The translations under genes were made by a program, and so were the position numbers. Positions 16,847 through 25,403 of a stretch of DNA of 64,000 bases are shown in pieces. The notes under the pieces are model-generated. The model was not told the origin of the DNA and ran no database searches. It saw only the letters and a program-made list of their open reading frames with translations. The number at the start of each line of letters is the position of its first letter. Position 1 is the stretch's first letter. The DNA is taken from contig CAVSBE010000008.1 of NCBI GenBank assembly GCA_963726135.1, positions 1,922,001 through 1,986,000 on the forward strand, given 5' to 3'. This DNA comes from Bog-473 sp963726135 (GTDB taxonomy: Bacteria > Actinomycetota > Acidimicrobiia > Acidimicrobiales > RAAP-2).

Positions 16847-16861
16847 GAGAGCATCGCTCTC
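16847..16861. promoter_or_regulatory. Short inverted repeat in the tetR/NTF2 divergent region
   Basis: GAGAGC-ATC-GCTCTC, with 6-bp arms, lies 32 bases upstream of the tetR start, beside an AT-richer patch (GTCGATATC). The arrangement fits a TetR operator, but the repeat is short. Confidence 0.35.
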
Positions 16862-16990
16862 CCCACGACCCGCCGCGGTGGGAAGAAAATCTGCAATGTC
16901 ACTTCCGGAGCGCACGCTATCGTGGCCGCCCGGGATCCTCCCCGGAGTGGGCCCGGACGCGTCACGCTCCGCAGACTGGAGGGCTGATCA

Positions 16991-17431
16991 ATGGACGAGA
17001 CGCCGGTCGCCGACATCATCGAGATCGAACAGCTGCTCGCGCGGTACGCCACCGGAATGACCCAGGACGACATCGAGACCGTCATGGACGTCTTCACGCC
17101 CGATGGCACCTACAGCGCCTTCGGGACGACCTATGCCCTCGGTGACTTCCCAGCCCTGGTGGGGGCGGCGCCGAAGGGCCTCTTCCTCACGGGCACCCCG
17201 GTTCTGGACCTGGACGGAGACTCCGGGACGGGACACCAGACCCTGTGCTTCGTGGCGCAGCTCACCCACGAGATGCGCATCGGCTGGTACACGGACTCCT
17301 ACCGCCGGACCGAACACGGCTGGAGGCTCCAGGCCCGGGCGATGACGTTCTTGCGCAAGAGCGGCGCCCGTGACTCGGGCCGGCCGCACGACCCGACCCG
17401 GCCGCAACCGTCCGCCGACTCTGCCCGTTAG
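16991..17431 (+). CDS. NTF2-like (SnoaL/nuclear transport factor 2 fold) protein
   Basis: A 146-residue cone-shaped NTF2-like domain: DIIEIEQLLARYATGMTQDD, VFTPDGTYSAFG, and WYTDSYRRTEHGWRLQARAM. This SnoaL-4-type layout (RYATGM...D...F..DG) occurs in ketosteroid-isomerase-like, hydratase and unassigned proteins. A Pro/Arg-rich tail of about 25 residues is non-conserved. It stands directly upstream of two acyl-CoA dehydrogenase genes (9 bases), suggesting a role with the same substrate. Confidence 0.85.
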   Translation: MDETPVADIIEIEQLLARYATGMTQDDIETVMDVFTPDGTYSAFGTTYALGDFPALVGAAPKGLFLTGTPVLDLDGDSGTGHQTLCFVAQLTHEMRIGWYTDSYRRTEHGWRLQARAMTFLRKSGARDSGRPHDPTRPQPSADSAR

Positions 17432-17440
17432 AGAGCCCTG

Positions 17441-18572
17441 ATGGAGCTCGAAGCCTTCAAGGTGGCGTTGGACGACTGGCTCGGCAAGCACGCGAGCGAG
17501 CTGGCACCCGCCTATGGCGACAGCGGAACCTTGGACCAGCAGATGGACCACCTCAACGAGGTCAAGCGGTTGACCTTCGACGCGGGCTTCATGCGGATGG
17601 GCTGGCCCGAGCGCGTGGGCGGGCTCGGCGGGTCCCCGCTCCTGCGGGCCTACCTCGGCGAGGCTCTCACGGCCCGCGGCTTCGTGGAGCCCGGCATCTA
17701 CTCCATGCCCGAGGTGCTGGCGCCGACGATGATCGACTACGCGCCTGCTGCGCTTGCGGCCGCCATGGTGCCGCGGCTGCTGCGCGGCGACGAAGTCTGG
17801 TGCCAGGGCTTCTCGGAGCCGGATACGGGGAGCAACCTGGGCTCCCTCATGTGCCGCGCCACCCAGACCGACGACAGCTGGAGGGTCAAGGGTCAGAAGG
17901 TCTGGACGAGCCTGGCCCAGTACGCCCAACGCTGCGTCCTCTTGACGCGGACCGGGACGCCGGAATCAGCCCACCGCGGGATCACCGCGCTCTTCGTCGA
18001 CATGGACAGTCCCGGCATCACCGTGCGTCCGATCGAGACGATGCACGGTGCGGAGGAGTTCTGCGAGGTCTTCTTCGACGACGTGAAGGTTCCGCTCGAC
18101 CGGCTGCTCGGCGAGGTGGACGGCGGCTGGTCCATCGCCATGGACCTGCTGCCCTATGAGCGGAGCACGGCGCTGTGGCACCGGGCGGCATATCTGCAGC
18201 GGCGGTTGCAACAGCTGGTCTCGGCCGTGCCCGAGGGGGTGCTCAGCCCGAGCACGGTCGGCGAGGTCACCGAGCTGTTGTGGGCCTTCCGGGCCCGGTC
18301 GCGCTCGACGCAACGGCGGCTCGCGGTCGGCGACAAGCTCGGTCCCGAGACCTCCATCGACAAGGTCCTGGTCGCCACGGCCGAGCAAGCCGTGTTCGAC
18401 CTCGTCGCCGAGGGTCTCGGTGCGGAACTGGCGAGCGGGGACGACGGCGTGAGCCGGCGCTGGCGTTCGGAGTTCTTGTACTCGCCGCGCCGCGACCATC
18501 TACGGCGGGAGCGCGGAGATCCAGCGCAACATCATCGCCCGGCGGCTGCTCGACCTCGGGGAAGATCGCTGA
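17441..18572 (+). CDS. Acyl-CoA dehydrogenase, first subunit of a pair, frameshifted
   Basis: A protein of about 376 residues. Flavin and substrate segments are WCQGFSEPDTGSNLGSLMCRA and WRVKGQKVWTSLAQYAQRC, then ITVRPIETMHGAEEFCEVFFDDVKVP. The C-terminal GSAEIQRNIIARRLL block, which forms the FAD-adenine contact, is displaced by a one-base break at about 18490. It stops at 18572, overlapping the next start (TGATG). It resembles the larger FadE subunit of the alpha2beta2 dehydrogenases used on steroid side chains. The substrate is unknown. Confidence 0.87.
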
Positions 18573-19529
18573 TGGAGGGCGCCGAGCTCGAGCTCTTCGA
18601 CCGTGGCATCCGCCAGGCCACGGAGACCAGCAGCGGTGCGGCGCTGGACGCCGCGCTCGTCCGACCTCGGTTGGGGCGACGCACTGGCGGAGGACCCTCG
18701 GACCGCCGTCTCACTGCTCTTCGAGCGCCAGGGTGCGGCACACGCCACCTCTTCGGCGCTCAGCCAGCTCCTGGCCGTGGGACTCGGTCTCGAGGACCGC
18801 CCGACGACCGTGCTGCTGCCCCCGCTGCGGACGCGCAGCGTGCCCGGGCGGCTGCGTGGTGCGCGCTGCGTGGTGCGCGGCCTCGCGGCGTCCGACCTCG
18901 GGCGGTCAGAGACCATCCTCGTTGTCGCCGCAGCCGACCACGGGCTCACCGCCATCGCGGCGCCGTCGTCGGAGCTCTCGTGTCGACGGGTTGGCGGTAT
19001 CGATCCTGCGCTCGCGATGCTCGAGGTGACCGGTGACGTGGCGGTGGAGAGCGCGGTGACGGGTGGAACTGTCGACTGGACCGCGGCGATGGCCCTCGGG
19101 CACCGCGCGCTGGGCCACGAGCTGGTGGGCGCCGCGCGGGCGATGCTGGACCTGGCCCGCGCCCACGCGATGGAGCGCGTGCAGTTCGGGCGGCCGATCG
19201 GCACCTTTCAGGCGGTCCGCCATCGGCTGGCCGACAGCCTGGTTGCCATCGAGGCGGCCGCCGCGCTCCTGGCCGCCTCCTGGGATGATCCGTCACCACT
19301 GAACGCGTCGATCGCCAAGTCCTCCGCCGGCCGGGGAGCGCGCACCGTCGCCCGGCACTGCCAGCAGGTGCTGGCCGGCATCGGGTTCACGACCGAACAC
19401 CCCTTTCACCGCTACTACCGGCGGACGATGGTGCTCGACCAGCTCCTCGGCGCGGGGACGGTCCTGACGGCCGAGCTCGGTGCCGAGGTGCTCCGGACCG
19501 GCACGCTCCCGCCCGCCCTGCCGCTGTGA
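18572..19529 (+). CDS. Acyl-CoA dehydrogenase, second subunit of a pair, frameshifted
   Basis: A protein of about 318 residues, short and divergent for the family. It starts MEGAELELFDRGIRQA (ATG 18572) and, after a one-base break at about 18656, continues SDLGWGDALAEDPRTAVSLLF. Conserved FadE features are HELVGAARAMLDLARAHAM, RVQFGRPIGTFQAVRHRLAD and IGFTTEHPFHRYYRR. The canonical mid-domain FAD loop is weak. This matches the smaller subunit of heteromeric actinobacterial dehydrogenases, which works only with its partner. Confidence 0.85.
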
Positions 19530-19578
19530 CGGGCAGGATGAGCGGTGTCGCTGCGCCCGGAAGCGCCACCTCGATTAT

Positions 19579-19601
19579 GATTATCACACTTTTTGATAAT
19601 C
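19579..19601. promoter_or_regulatory. 23-bp AT-rich palindrome before the ALDH gene
   Basis: GATTATCA (19579-19586), a 7-base spacer CACTTTT, and TGATAATC (19594-19601) form perfect 8-bp arms. It is the most AT-rich site of this neighbourhood and lies 58 bases before the ALDH start. It is probably an operator overlapping the ALDH/reductase promoter. Confidence 0.6.
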
Positions 19602-19659
19602 CGATTTCCGGCAGGTGAGAGACCCTCCCCGGAGCGAGACGGAGCGAGAGGGAGTGACT

Positions 19660-21141
19660 GTGACGACAGGGGCTGACCACGAGTCGAGGATGCTCGTCGA
19701 CGGCGAGCTCGTCGAGGCGGCCTCGGGCAAGACGTTCGACAACGTCAACCCCGCGACCGAGGCCGTGATCGGACAGGTCGCCGACGCGTCCAGCGCCGAG
19801 ATGCAACGGGCCATCGATGCCGCCCGGCGGGCCTTCGACGAGAGCGACTGGTCCACCAACCGCGCCCGGCGCAAGGACTGCCTGACCCAGCTCCAAGAGG
19901 CACTCGAACGGGAGCGGGAGGCGCTGCGCGAGGAGCTCATCCTCGAGGTCGGGTGCCCCCGCATGACCACCCACGCGAACCAATTGGACATCCCGTTGGA
20001 CGGCGCGCTCCGTTACCCGACGAAGCTCATCGACGATTTCGAGTGGCGGACCGAACTCCCCCGGATCGTTGACCGCCGGGGGACACAGAACACGCGGCAG
20101 ATCTGGAAGGAACCGGTCGGCGTCGTCGGTGCCATCGTGCCGTGGAACTTCCCCGTGGAGGTGACGCTGAACAAGCTCGGGCAGGCCCTCGCCACCGGCA
20201 ACACCGTGGTGCTCAAGCCGGCGCCCGACACGCCGTGGAACGCCACCCGCCTCGGCCGCCTCGTCGCCGAGCAGACCGAGTTCCCTCCCGGTGTCCTCAA
20301 CGTCGTGACATCGGCCGATCACCTCGTGGGGGAGGAACTGACTCTTTCGCCCAAGGTCGACCTGATCTCGTTCACCGGATCGACGGCCGTCGGCAAGCGG
20401 ATCATGGAAAAGGGTGCGGCGACCCTCAAGCGCGTCTTCCTCGAACTCGGTGGCAAGTCGGCCACGATCGTGCTCGACGATGCCGACTTCGCGACGTCCG
20501 TCCCATCGGGGATCCAGGTGTGCTTCCACGGCGGCCAGGGGTGTGCCATTCAGACGCGGATGCTCCTCCCCCGGTCCCGCTACGAGGAGGGCGTGGAGAT
20601 CCTCCGGGCCACCCTGTCGTCGGTGGCCTACGGGGACCCTCAGCGTCCGGACGTCCTGATGGGCCCCCTCATCTCCGCCAAGCAACGGGACCGCGTGCTC
20701 GGCTACATCGAGAAGGGCGTGCAGGAGGGGGCGACGCTGGCGTTGGGCGGCGGCCGCCCGGCCGACCTCCAGAAGGGCTGGTTCGTCGAGCCGACGCTCT
20801 TCACCGACGTGGACAGCTCCATGACGATCGCCCAGGAGGAGATCTTCGGGCCCGTCCTCGTCGCCATCCCCTTCGACGACGACGAGGACGCCATCGGCAT
20901 CGCCAACGACAGCGTCTACGGGCTCTCCGGTGGCGTGTTCTCCGGCTCGCTCGACCGCTCGCTGCGGGTGGCCGAGCGCGTCCGCACGGGAACCTTCGCC
21001 GTCAACGGAGGCATGCCGATCGGCCAGGCCGACATCCCCTTCGGCGGCTACAAGCAGAGCGGCATCGGCCGGCAGAACGGGCTCGCCGGGTTCGACCAGT
21101 ACCTCGAGATGAAGTCGGTGGCCTGGCCGACGCCTGCCTAG
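19660..21141 (+). CDS. NAD(P)-dependent aldehyde dehydrogenase
   Basis: An ALDH-superfamily enzyme of 493 residues. Key parts are the cofactor motif ISFTGSTAVGKRIME, the Glu loop LELGGKSATIVLDDAD, the catalytic Cys in FHGGQGCAIQTR, EEIFGPVLVAIPFDDDEDA, and PFGGYKQSGIGRQNG at the end. It oxidises an aldehyde to a carboxylic acid. GTG 19660 is preferred (GAGGGAG five bases upstream), with GTG 19654 possible. The reductase gene follows after 13 bases, and both probably lie under the 19579 palindrome. Confidence 0.94.
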   Translation: MTTGADHESRMLVDGELVEAASGKTFDNVNPATEAVIGQVADASSAEMQRAIDAARRAFDESDWSTNRARRKDCLTQLQEALEREREALREELILEVGCPRMTTHANQLDIPLDGALRYPTKLIDDFEWRTELPRIVDRRGTQNTRQIWKEPVGVVGAIVPWNFPVEVTLNKLGQALATGNTVVLKPAPDTPWNATRLGRLVAEQTEFPPGVLNVVTSADHLVGEELTLSPKVDLISFTGSTAVGKRIMEKGAATLKRVFLELGGKSATIVLDDADFATSVPSGIQVCFHGGQGCAIQTRMLLPRSRYEEGVEILRATLSSVAYGDPQRPDVLMGPLISAKQRDRVLGYIEKGVQEGATLALGGGRPADLQKGWFVEPTLFTDVDSSMTIAQEEIFGPVLVAIPFDDDEDAIGIANDSVYGLSGGVFSGSLDRSLRVAERVRTGTFAVNGGMPIGQADIPFGGYKQSGIGRQNGLAGFDQYLEMKSVAWPTPA

Positions 21142-21154
21142 GCCGCCCGACGCC

Positions 21155-22219
21155 GTGAGCGACCACGAGCCGGTTCTGCGGGACCACGGCTACCACACGC
21201 TCCGTGTCAAGCAGGTCGTGCGGGAGACACACGACGCCAGCTCGTTCGTCCTCGACATCCCCGGGCCCCTGGCGGAGACCTTCCGTTACCGCCCCGGGCA
21301 GTTCTGCACCTTCCGTGTGCATGTCGACGGCGACGAGCAGGTGCGCTCGTACTCCATGTCGAGCACCCCCGAGACCGAGCGCGACCTGAGCGTCACGGTG
21401 AAGCGTGTGGCGGGCGGGCTGGTCTCCAACTGGTTCCTCGACCACGTCTCCGAGGGAGACACCCTCGAGGTGACCAAGCCGGCCGGCGTGTTCTGCCCCC
21501 AGGACTCCGAGCGCTCCGTGCTGGGCCTGTGCGGTGGCAGCGGCATCACGCCCGTCATGTCCATCACGAAGCACCTGCTCGCGACCACGCGGCGCTCCGT
21601 GCGACTGCTCTACGCCAACCGCGATCGCGACTCGGTGATCTTCGACGACGCACTCTCCAGCCTGTGCTCCCGCCACCGCGGCCGGCTGGAGGTCGTCCGT
21701 CACTTCGACTCCGAGGGCGGGTTCCCGACCGCGGCGTCCATCGACGCCTTCCTGGCGGGCGAGCTCGAGGCCGACTTCTACATCTGCGGACCGGGTCCGT
21801 TCATGCATCTCGCGGAGTCGACACTGCGGGGCCTCGGCGTCGAGCAGGACCGCGTTTTCATCGAGCGCTTCCTGGTCGAGCAGCAGGAGAAGGACTCGCC
21901 GGCAGCGGCGGTCGCGCCGGCCGACGCCCCGGAGGAGGTGCCGGCCGAGGTGACGGTGATCCTCGGGGGCAAGACGGTGGCAGTGGCCTATCAGCGGGGG
22001 GACACGGTGCTCGAGACGGCACGGCGGGGTGGTCTGCGGCCGCCCTTCTCCTGCGAGGCCGGCAACTGCGCGACCTGCATGGCGTTCGTGAAGGAGGGGG
22101 ACGCCACCATGCGGGTGAACAACGCGTTGACGCCCGAGGAGGTCGAGGAGGGCTGGATCCTCACCTGCCAGGGCCTCCCCCGTGGTGAGGCCGTGACCGT
22201 CGAGTACGAGGCGATGTGA
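21155..22219 (+). CDS. Ferredoxin--NAD(P)H reductase with C-terminal 2Fe-2S domain (oxygenase reductase, KshB/PaaE-like)
   Basis: A 354-residue electron-transfer protein. FAD domain: FRYRPGQFCTFRV and QVRSYSMSSTP. NAD domain: LGLCGGSGITPVMSI and FYICGPGPFM. After a linker rich in Ala, Pro and Glu comes a plant-type 2Fe-2S domain, CEAGNCATCMAF, with the fourth Cys in ILTCQGLP. It passes electrons from NAD(P)H to an oxygenase. The Rieske oxygenase encoded convergently at 22576-23844 is the obvious partner. A KshB-like role in steroid ring opening is possible but not shown. Confidence 0.92.
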   Translation: MSDHEPVLRDHGYHTLRVKQVVRETHDASSFVLDIPGPLAETFRYRPGQFCTFRVHVDGDEQVRSYSMSSTPETERDLSVTVKRVAGGLVSNWFLDHVSEGDTLEVTKPAGVFCPQDSERSVLGLCGGSGITPVMSITKHLLATTRRSVRLLYANRDRDSVIFDDALSSLCSRHRGRLEVVRHFDSEGGFPTAASIDAFLAGELEADFYICGPGPFMHLAESTLRGLGVEQDRVFIERFLVEQQEKDSPAAAVAPADAPEEVPAEVTVILGGKTVAVAYQRGDTVLETARRGGLRPPFSCEAGNCATCMAFVKEGDATMRVNNALTPEEVEEGWILTCQGLPRGEAVTVEYEAM

Positions 22220-22220
22220 G

Positions 22221-22255
22221 CTGGTCGAGCCCGCTCAGGGGCCGGGCTCGACCAG
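22221..22255. terminator. Bidirectional hairpin between reductase and Rieske operon
   Basis: CTGGTCGAGCCCG (22221-22233) and CGGGCTCGACCAG (22243-22255) make a perfect 13-bp stem with a 9-base loop, exactly between two convergent genes and overlapping the last codons of the leftward one. There is no T tract, as is usual for actinobacterial terminators. Confidence 0.75.
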
Positions 22256-22579
22256 GAGGTCCAGATACGCGGCGCCGGTGTCGGGGACGCGGGGTTGTCC
22301 CCAGCACTCCACGGGGAACGACACCATGACCATGGAGTACAACAGGTGCAGCAGGTTCTGCGCCGGCGCCGGCATGTCGTCGAGCGCGAACGTGTCGCAG
22401 TAGTTCATCGCCTCCTCGGCCCGTGGCGTGATGGCGTCGTAGAAGGCCTGCATCTCCTCCATGCTGCTCGCCATCCGCTTGGCGAACCTGTCGGGCTCGC
22501 TGGCGAGGCACCAGATGGCGGCAAACGGCTCCAGGTCGGAGAAGTCGGGGGGCAGCAGGGTCTCGGCCATGGGCGTCAT
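22235..22579 (-). CDS. Small protein of unknown function coupled to the Rieske oxygenase
   Basis: A 114-residue protein starting MTPMAETLLPPDFSDLEPF. It shows IWCLASEPDRFAKRMASSME, helix-rich FYDAITPRAEEAMNYCDTF, and LHLLYSMVMVSFPVECWGQ. It has no signal peptide or clear membrane span. I do not recognise the family. ATG 22579 overlaps the oxygenase stop as ATGA, so it is co-translated. By analogy with other ring-hydroxylating systems it could be an accessory or small (beta-like) subunit, but it lacks recognisable beta-subunit motifs. Confidence 0.7.
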   Translation of the reverse strand: MTPMAETLLPPDFSDLEPFAAIWCLASEPDRFAKRMASSMEEMQAFYDAITPRAEEAMNYCDTFALDDMPAPAQNLLHLLYSMVMVSFPVECWGQPRVPDTGAAYLDLLVEPGP

Positions 22580-23844
22580 GCCTCCGCGTGCTGCTTCTTG
22601 TAGTCGTCCACCCAGTCCGCCGCCACCCGGTGCAGGTGGCGGCACAGCACCTCCTGGTCGTTCAGCGGGAACCGCTCGAGCACGCGTGACTCGAGCATCG
22701 TCTGCGTCGCCTCGAGCGTGTTCGCGTCCTGGAGGCCGTACTCCTTGAACGAGACGGCTGCGATCTCCTGCGCAACGCGGGCACGTGCGTTCTCGGGCGG
22801 GACGAAGTAGAGCGTTCCCTCGAAGACGTGGGTGTTGTGCGACGTCGGCCAGTAGTGGTACGTGAGATACCAGCTCTGGCCCCAGACGAGGATGACGAAG
22901 TTCGGGAAGATCTGGAATGAGTCGAGCCCCCACGGGTCGCACCCGGCCGGGTTGATGCCCGCGTCCTTCTGCTCGAAACCAAGATCGGGCGCGTCCCAAG
23001 GCCCGAAGAGTCCGCTCCGCGTGATCAGCTCCATGGGCTTGAGCATGTTGGGCTCCAGGTTCCACGGGTGGACGCCGGCGGTGCTCACGACGCGGTGCGG
23101 ACCATCGATCGTGTAGGCGGGCGCCTCGAACCCCGCCTGCTGCGCGGCGATCGACCAGTCCGGGGGCGTCTGCTTCGCGTGCAGGACAGGTGCGTGGTAG
23201 AACTCCTGGAAGGCGTCCATGTAGAGCTTCCAATTGCTCCTCACCGTGGCGCGGTAGAACCTCCGCTCGCTCTGCAGGTGGAAGGGGTAGTTCTCGAGCC
23301 TGGTGATCATCGGTCCGAGGAAGTCCCGCAGGCTCTGCTCAGGCTCCTTCGCCAGGTGGACGAAGATGAAGCCCGCCCACACGTCGCAGTGCACCGGGAC
23401 CAGCCCGTAGTCTTCCTTGTCGAGGTTGAAGAACTCCTGCTCCTGCTGGACGAACGACAACGAGCCGTCGAGGTCGTAGCGCCACCCGTGGTACTTGCAC
23501 ACGAACTGGCGGCACACACCGCTCGTCTCCTCCTGCGGGTAGTCGGTCCACACGAGCTTGTTCCCGCGGTGGCGGCAGACGTTGTGGAAGGCCCGTACCT
23601 GACCCTCCTTGTCGCGCACGATCACGACGGAGGTCCGCGCCACGGCCAGCTCCTTCGTGAAATAGCTGCCGTTGCGCGGGAGCTGCTCCACCCGGCCCAC
23701 GTTCAACCAGGCTCGCTTGAAGATGGCCTCGCGCTCGAGCTCGTAGAACTCGGGCGAGATGGAGTCCTCGTAGGAGATGGGCTCGGTGCCGAGCCCGAAG
23801 TGCTCGGTCCAGCTCCCTTCGGGTGGCTTGGGCCAACGTGCCAT
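22576..23844 (-). CDS. Rieske non-haem iron oxygenase, alpha-subunit type
   Basis: An enzyme of 422 residues. The Rieske cluster is in FHNVCRHRGNKLVW ... VCKYHGWRYDLDG, a Cys-x-His ... Cys-x2-His with 23 residues between, longer than the usual 15-17. The mononuclear iron ligands are in DAFQEFYHAPVLHAKQ (two His). The C-terminal part includes FPNFVILVWGQSWYL. It would hydroxylate an alicyclic or aromatic substrate, fed by the reductase encoded opposite. ATG 23844 follows GAGAGGA. An inverted repeat sits about 50 bases upstream. Confidence 0.92.
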   Translation of the reverse strand: MARWPKPPEGSWTEHFGLGTEPISYEDSISPEFYELEREAIFKRAWLNVGRVEQLPRNGSYFTKELAVARTSVVIVRDKEGQVRAFHNVCRHRGNKLVWTDYPQEETSGVCRQFVCKYHGWRYDLDGSLSFVQQEQEFFNLDKEDYGLVPVHCDVWAGFIFVHLAKEPEQSLRDFLGPMITRLENYPFHLQSERRFYRATVRSNWKLYMDAFQEFYHAPVLHAKQTPPDWSIAAQQAGFEAPAYTIDGPHRVVSTAGVHPWNLEPNMLKPMELITRSGLFGPWDAPDLGFEQKDAGINPAGCDPWGLDSFQIFPNFVILVWGQSWYLTYHYWPTSHNTHVFEGTLYFVPPENARARVAQEIAAVSFKEYGLQDANTLEATQTMLESRVLERFPLNDQEVLCRHLHRVAADWVDDYKKQHAEA

Positions 23845-23896
23845 GACCACGTCCTCTCATCGCTGGGGTCGTCGACGCGCCCGATGATATCACTAC

Positions 23897-23911
23897 TCTC
23901 ATGAAATGAGA
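23897..23911. promoter_or_regulatory. Inverted repeat upstream of the Rieske gene
   Basis: TCTCAT-GAA-ATGAGA, a 15-bp palindrome in an AT-richer stretch, lies about 53 bases before ATG 23844. TCTCATG also occurs in the palindrome before the P450 gene (25308-25325), so both genes may answer to one regulator. Confidence 0.5.
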
Positions 23912-23969
23912 AGATCGTTTCCGCCACAGCGCGCCGGGCCGGAGTGCCCAGGCGGCCCCGCGACCGGAC

Positions 23970-25253
23970 TCAGCCGATCGGGGTGAACTCCAGGTGCAGC
24001 CGCTGCAGGCCGCGCAATATGTAGGTCGGCGCGTATTCGTAGTGGCGGTCGTCGGCCGGCCCGTGCTTCGACTCCGAGATCCTGATGTCCCCCAGCCGCG
24101 CCAGGAGCCGCTCGATGCTGATGCGCGCCTCGGCACGGGCGAGCGGCCCGCCGGGGCAGGCATGGGGCCCGCGCCCGAAGGCCAGGTGCTCCTTGGCGTT
24201 CTCCCGGTCCACACGGAACTCGGCCGGGTCCTCGAACCGCCGCGGGTCCCGCCCGGCGGCGCCGTTCACGACCATGAGCGTCGTGCCGGCCGGGATCTCC
24301 ACTCCCCCCACGCGGGTCGCGGTGCGGCTGAGCCTGAAGTCGCCCTTGACGGGGCCCTCCATGCGCAGGACCTCCTCGACGAAGCCCGGGATACGGGCGC
24401 GATCCTCCCGCAGCAGTTGCTGCAGGTCCGGACGCTCACCGAGCAGTTGGAAGGCCGCCGCGAGGAGCCGGACCGTCGTCTCCTGCCCGGCCGAGAACAG
24501 ATTGGCCGCCACCCGCACCACGTCGATCACCTCGGGCGTCGACCCGTCGGGGAAGGTGGCCGCCGCCAGCCCCGTCATGACGTCGCCGCGTGGCTCGCGC
24601 CGGCGGTCCTCGATGTAGGTCGTCAGCCGGTCGTAGAGGAATTCCAAGGGCGTGTGGCTGAGTGAACCCGACCCCGTGCTGCCGAGACCCTGGGTTTCGG
24701 GGCGGTGGCCGCCCTGGAGCTCCTGGCGGAACCACTCGTGGTCGGACTCGGGCACGCCGAGAAGGTCGGCGATCACGTACAGCGTGAAGGGTCCGGCGTA
24801 GGCCCGGATGAACTCGCACTCCCCACTCGCCGCGAACTCGTCGATCTGGCGGTCCGCGTACCGCCACATGAAGTCCTCGTTCTCCTTCAGCCGCTTTGGC
24901 GTGATGAGGCGCATCAGCATGCCTCGGTGCGCCTTGTGCTTGGGCGGGTCCATCACCGTGAGCTGGTCGCTGAAGGGCAACTCGTCGCGGTGCTGCTCAA
25001 TCAGGTCGCTCACGTCGTCGCCCACGAGCGGCACGGGGAAGCCGGGGAACGGTCCCGTGACCGCGTTGCACGACGAGAACGTCGTGGCGTCCGTGTAGAC
25101 CGAGACCGCCTCGTCGTAACCGGTCACCATCACGACGCCGTGGTGGGGCTCTCGTTGCACCGGGCACTGTGCGCGGAGATGGTCGAAGTAGGGGTAGGGG
25201 TCGGCAACCAGCTCGTTCCCCCGGAAGAAGTCGATGCCTTCGAAGTCGCTCAT
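23970..25253 (-). CDS. Cytochrome P450 (bacterial class I)
   Basis: A soluble P450 of 427 residues. I-helix NLFSAGQETTVRLLA, K-helix FVEEVLRMEGPVKGDFR (ExxR), haem loop HLAFGRGPHACPGGPLAR. GGGAGGAG precedes ATG 25253. It is paralogous to the P450 at 10285-11562, sharing the N-terminal DPYPYFDHLRAQ and ETT/SPV blocks, but no ferredoxin gene is adjacent. It may therefore borrow the 11682 ferredoxin. Head-to-tail with the Rieske gene, 125 bases upstream of it. Confidence 0.94.
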   Translation of the reverse strand: MSDFEGIDFFRGNELVADPYPYFDHLRAQCPVQREPHHGVVMVTGYDEAVSVYTDATTFSSCNAVTGPFPGFPVPLVGDDVSDLIEQHRDELPFSDQLTVMDPPKHKAHRGMLMRLITPKRLKENEDFMWRYADRQIDEFAASGECEFIRAYAGPFTLYVIADLLGVPESDHEWFRQELQGGHRPETQGLGSTGSGSLSHTPLEFLYDRLTTYIEDRRREPRGDVMTGLAAATFPDGSTPEVIDVVRVAANLFSAGQETTVRLLAAAFQLLGERPDLQQLLREDRARIPGFVEEVLRMEGPVKGDFRLSRTATRVGGVEIPAGTTLMVVNGAAGRDPRRFEDPAEFRVDRENAKEHLAFGRGPHACPGGPLARAEARISIERLLARLGDIRISESKHGPADDRHYEYAPTYILRGLQRLHLEFTPIG

Positions 25254-25307
25254 GGGTGCTCCTCCCGCATTGCGATCCCCAGACCCTCGAGCGAGGTGGA
25301 GAACTAC

Positions 25308-25325
25308 ATTCTCATGTTGGAGAAT
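25308..25325. promoter_or_regulatory. Inverted repeat upstream of the P450 gene
   Basis: ATTCTC-ATGTTG-GAGAAT, 6-bp arms with a 6-base spacer, lies 55 bases before ATG 25253. It is related to the repeat at 23897-23911 through the shared TCTCATG half. Confidence 0.5.
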
Positions 25326-25403
25326 ACTTGACCCGAACCCCGTCCTCAAGAGGGCGACGGGGGCGGCGCCCGGTCCGAGACCCTCCTGCGGTGGCGCCGG
25401 ACC

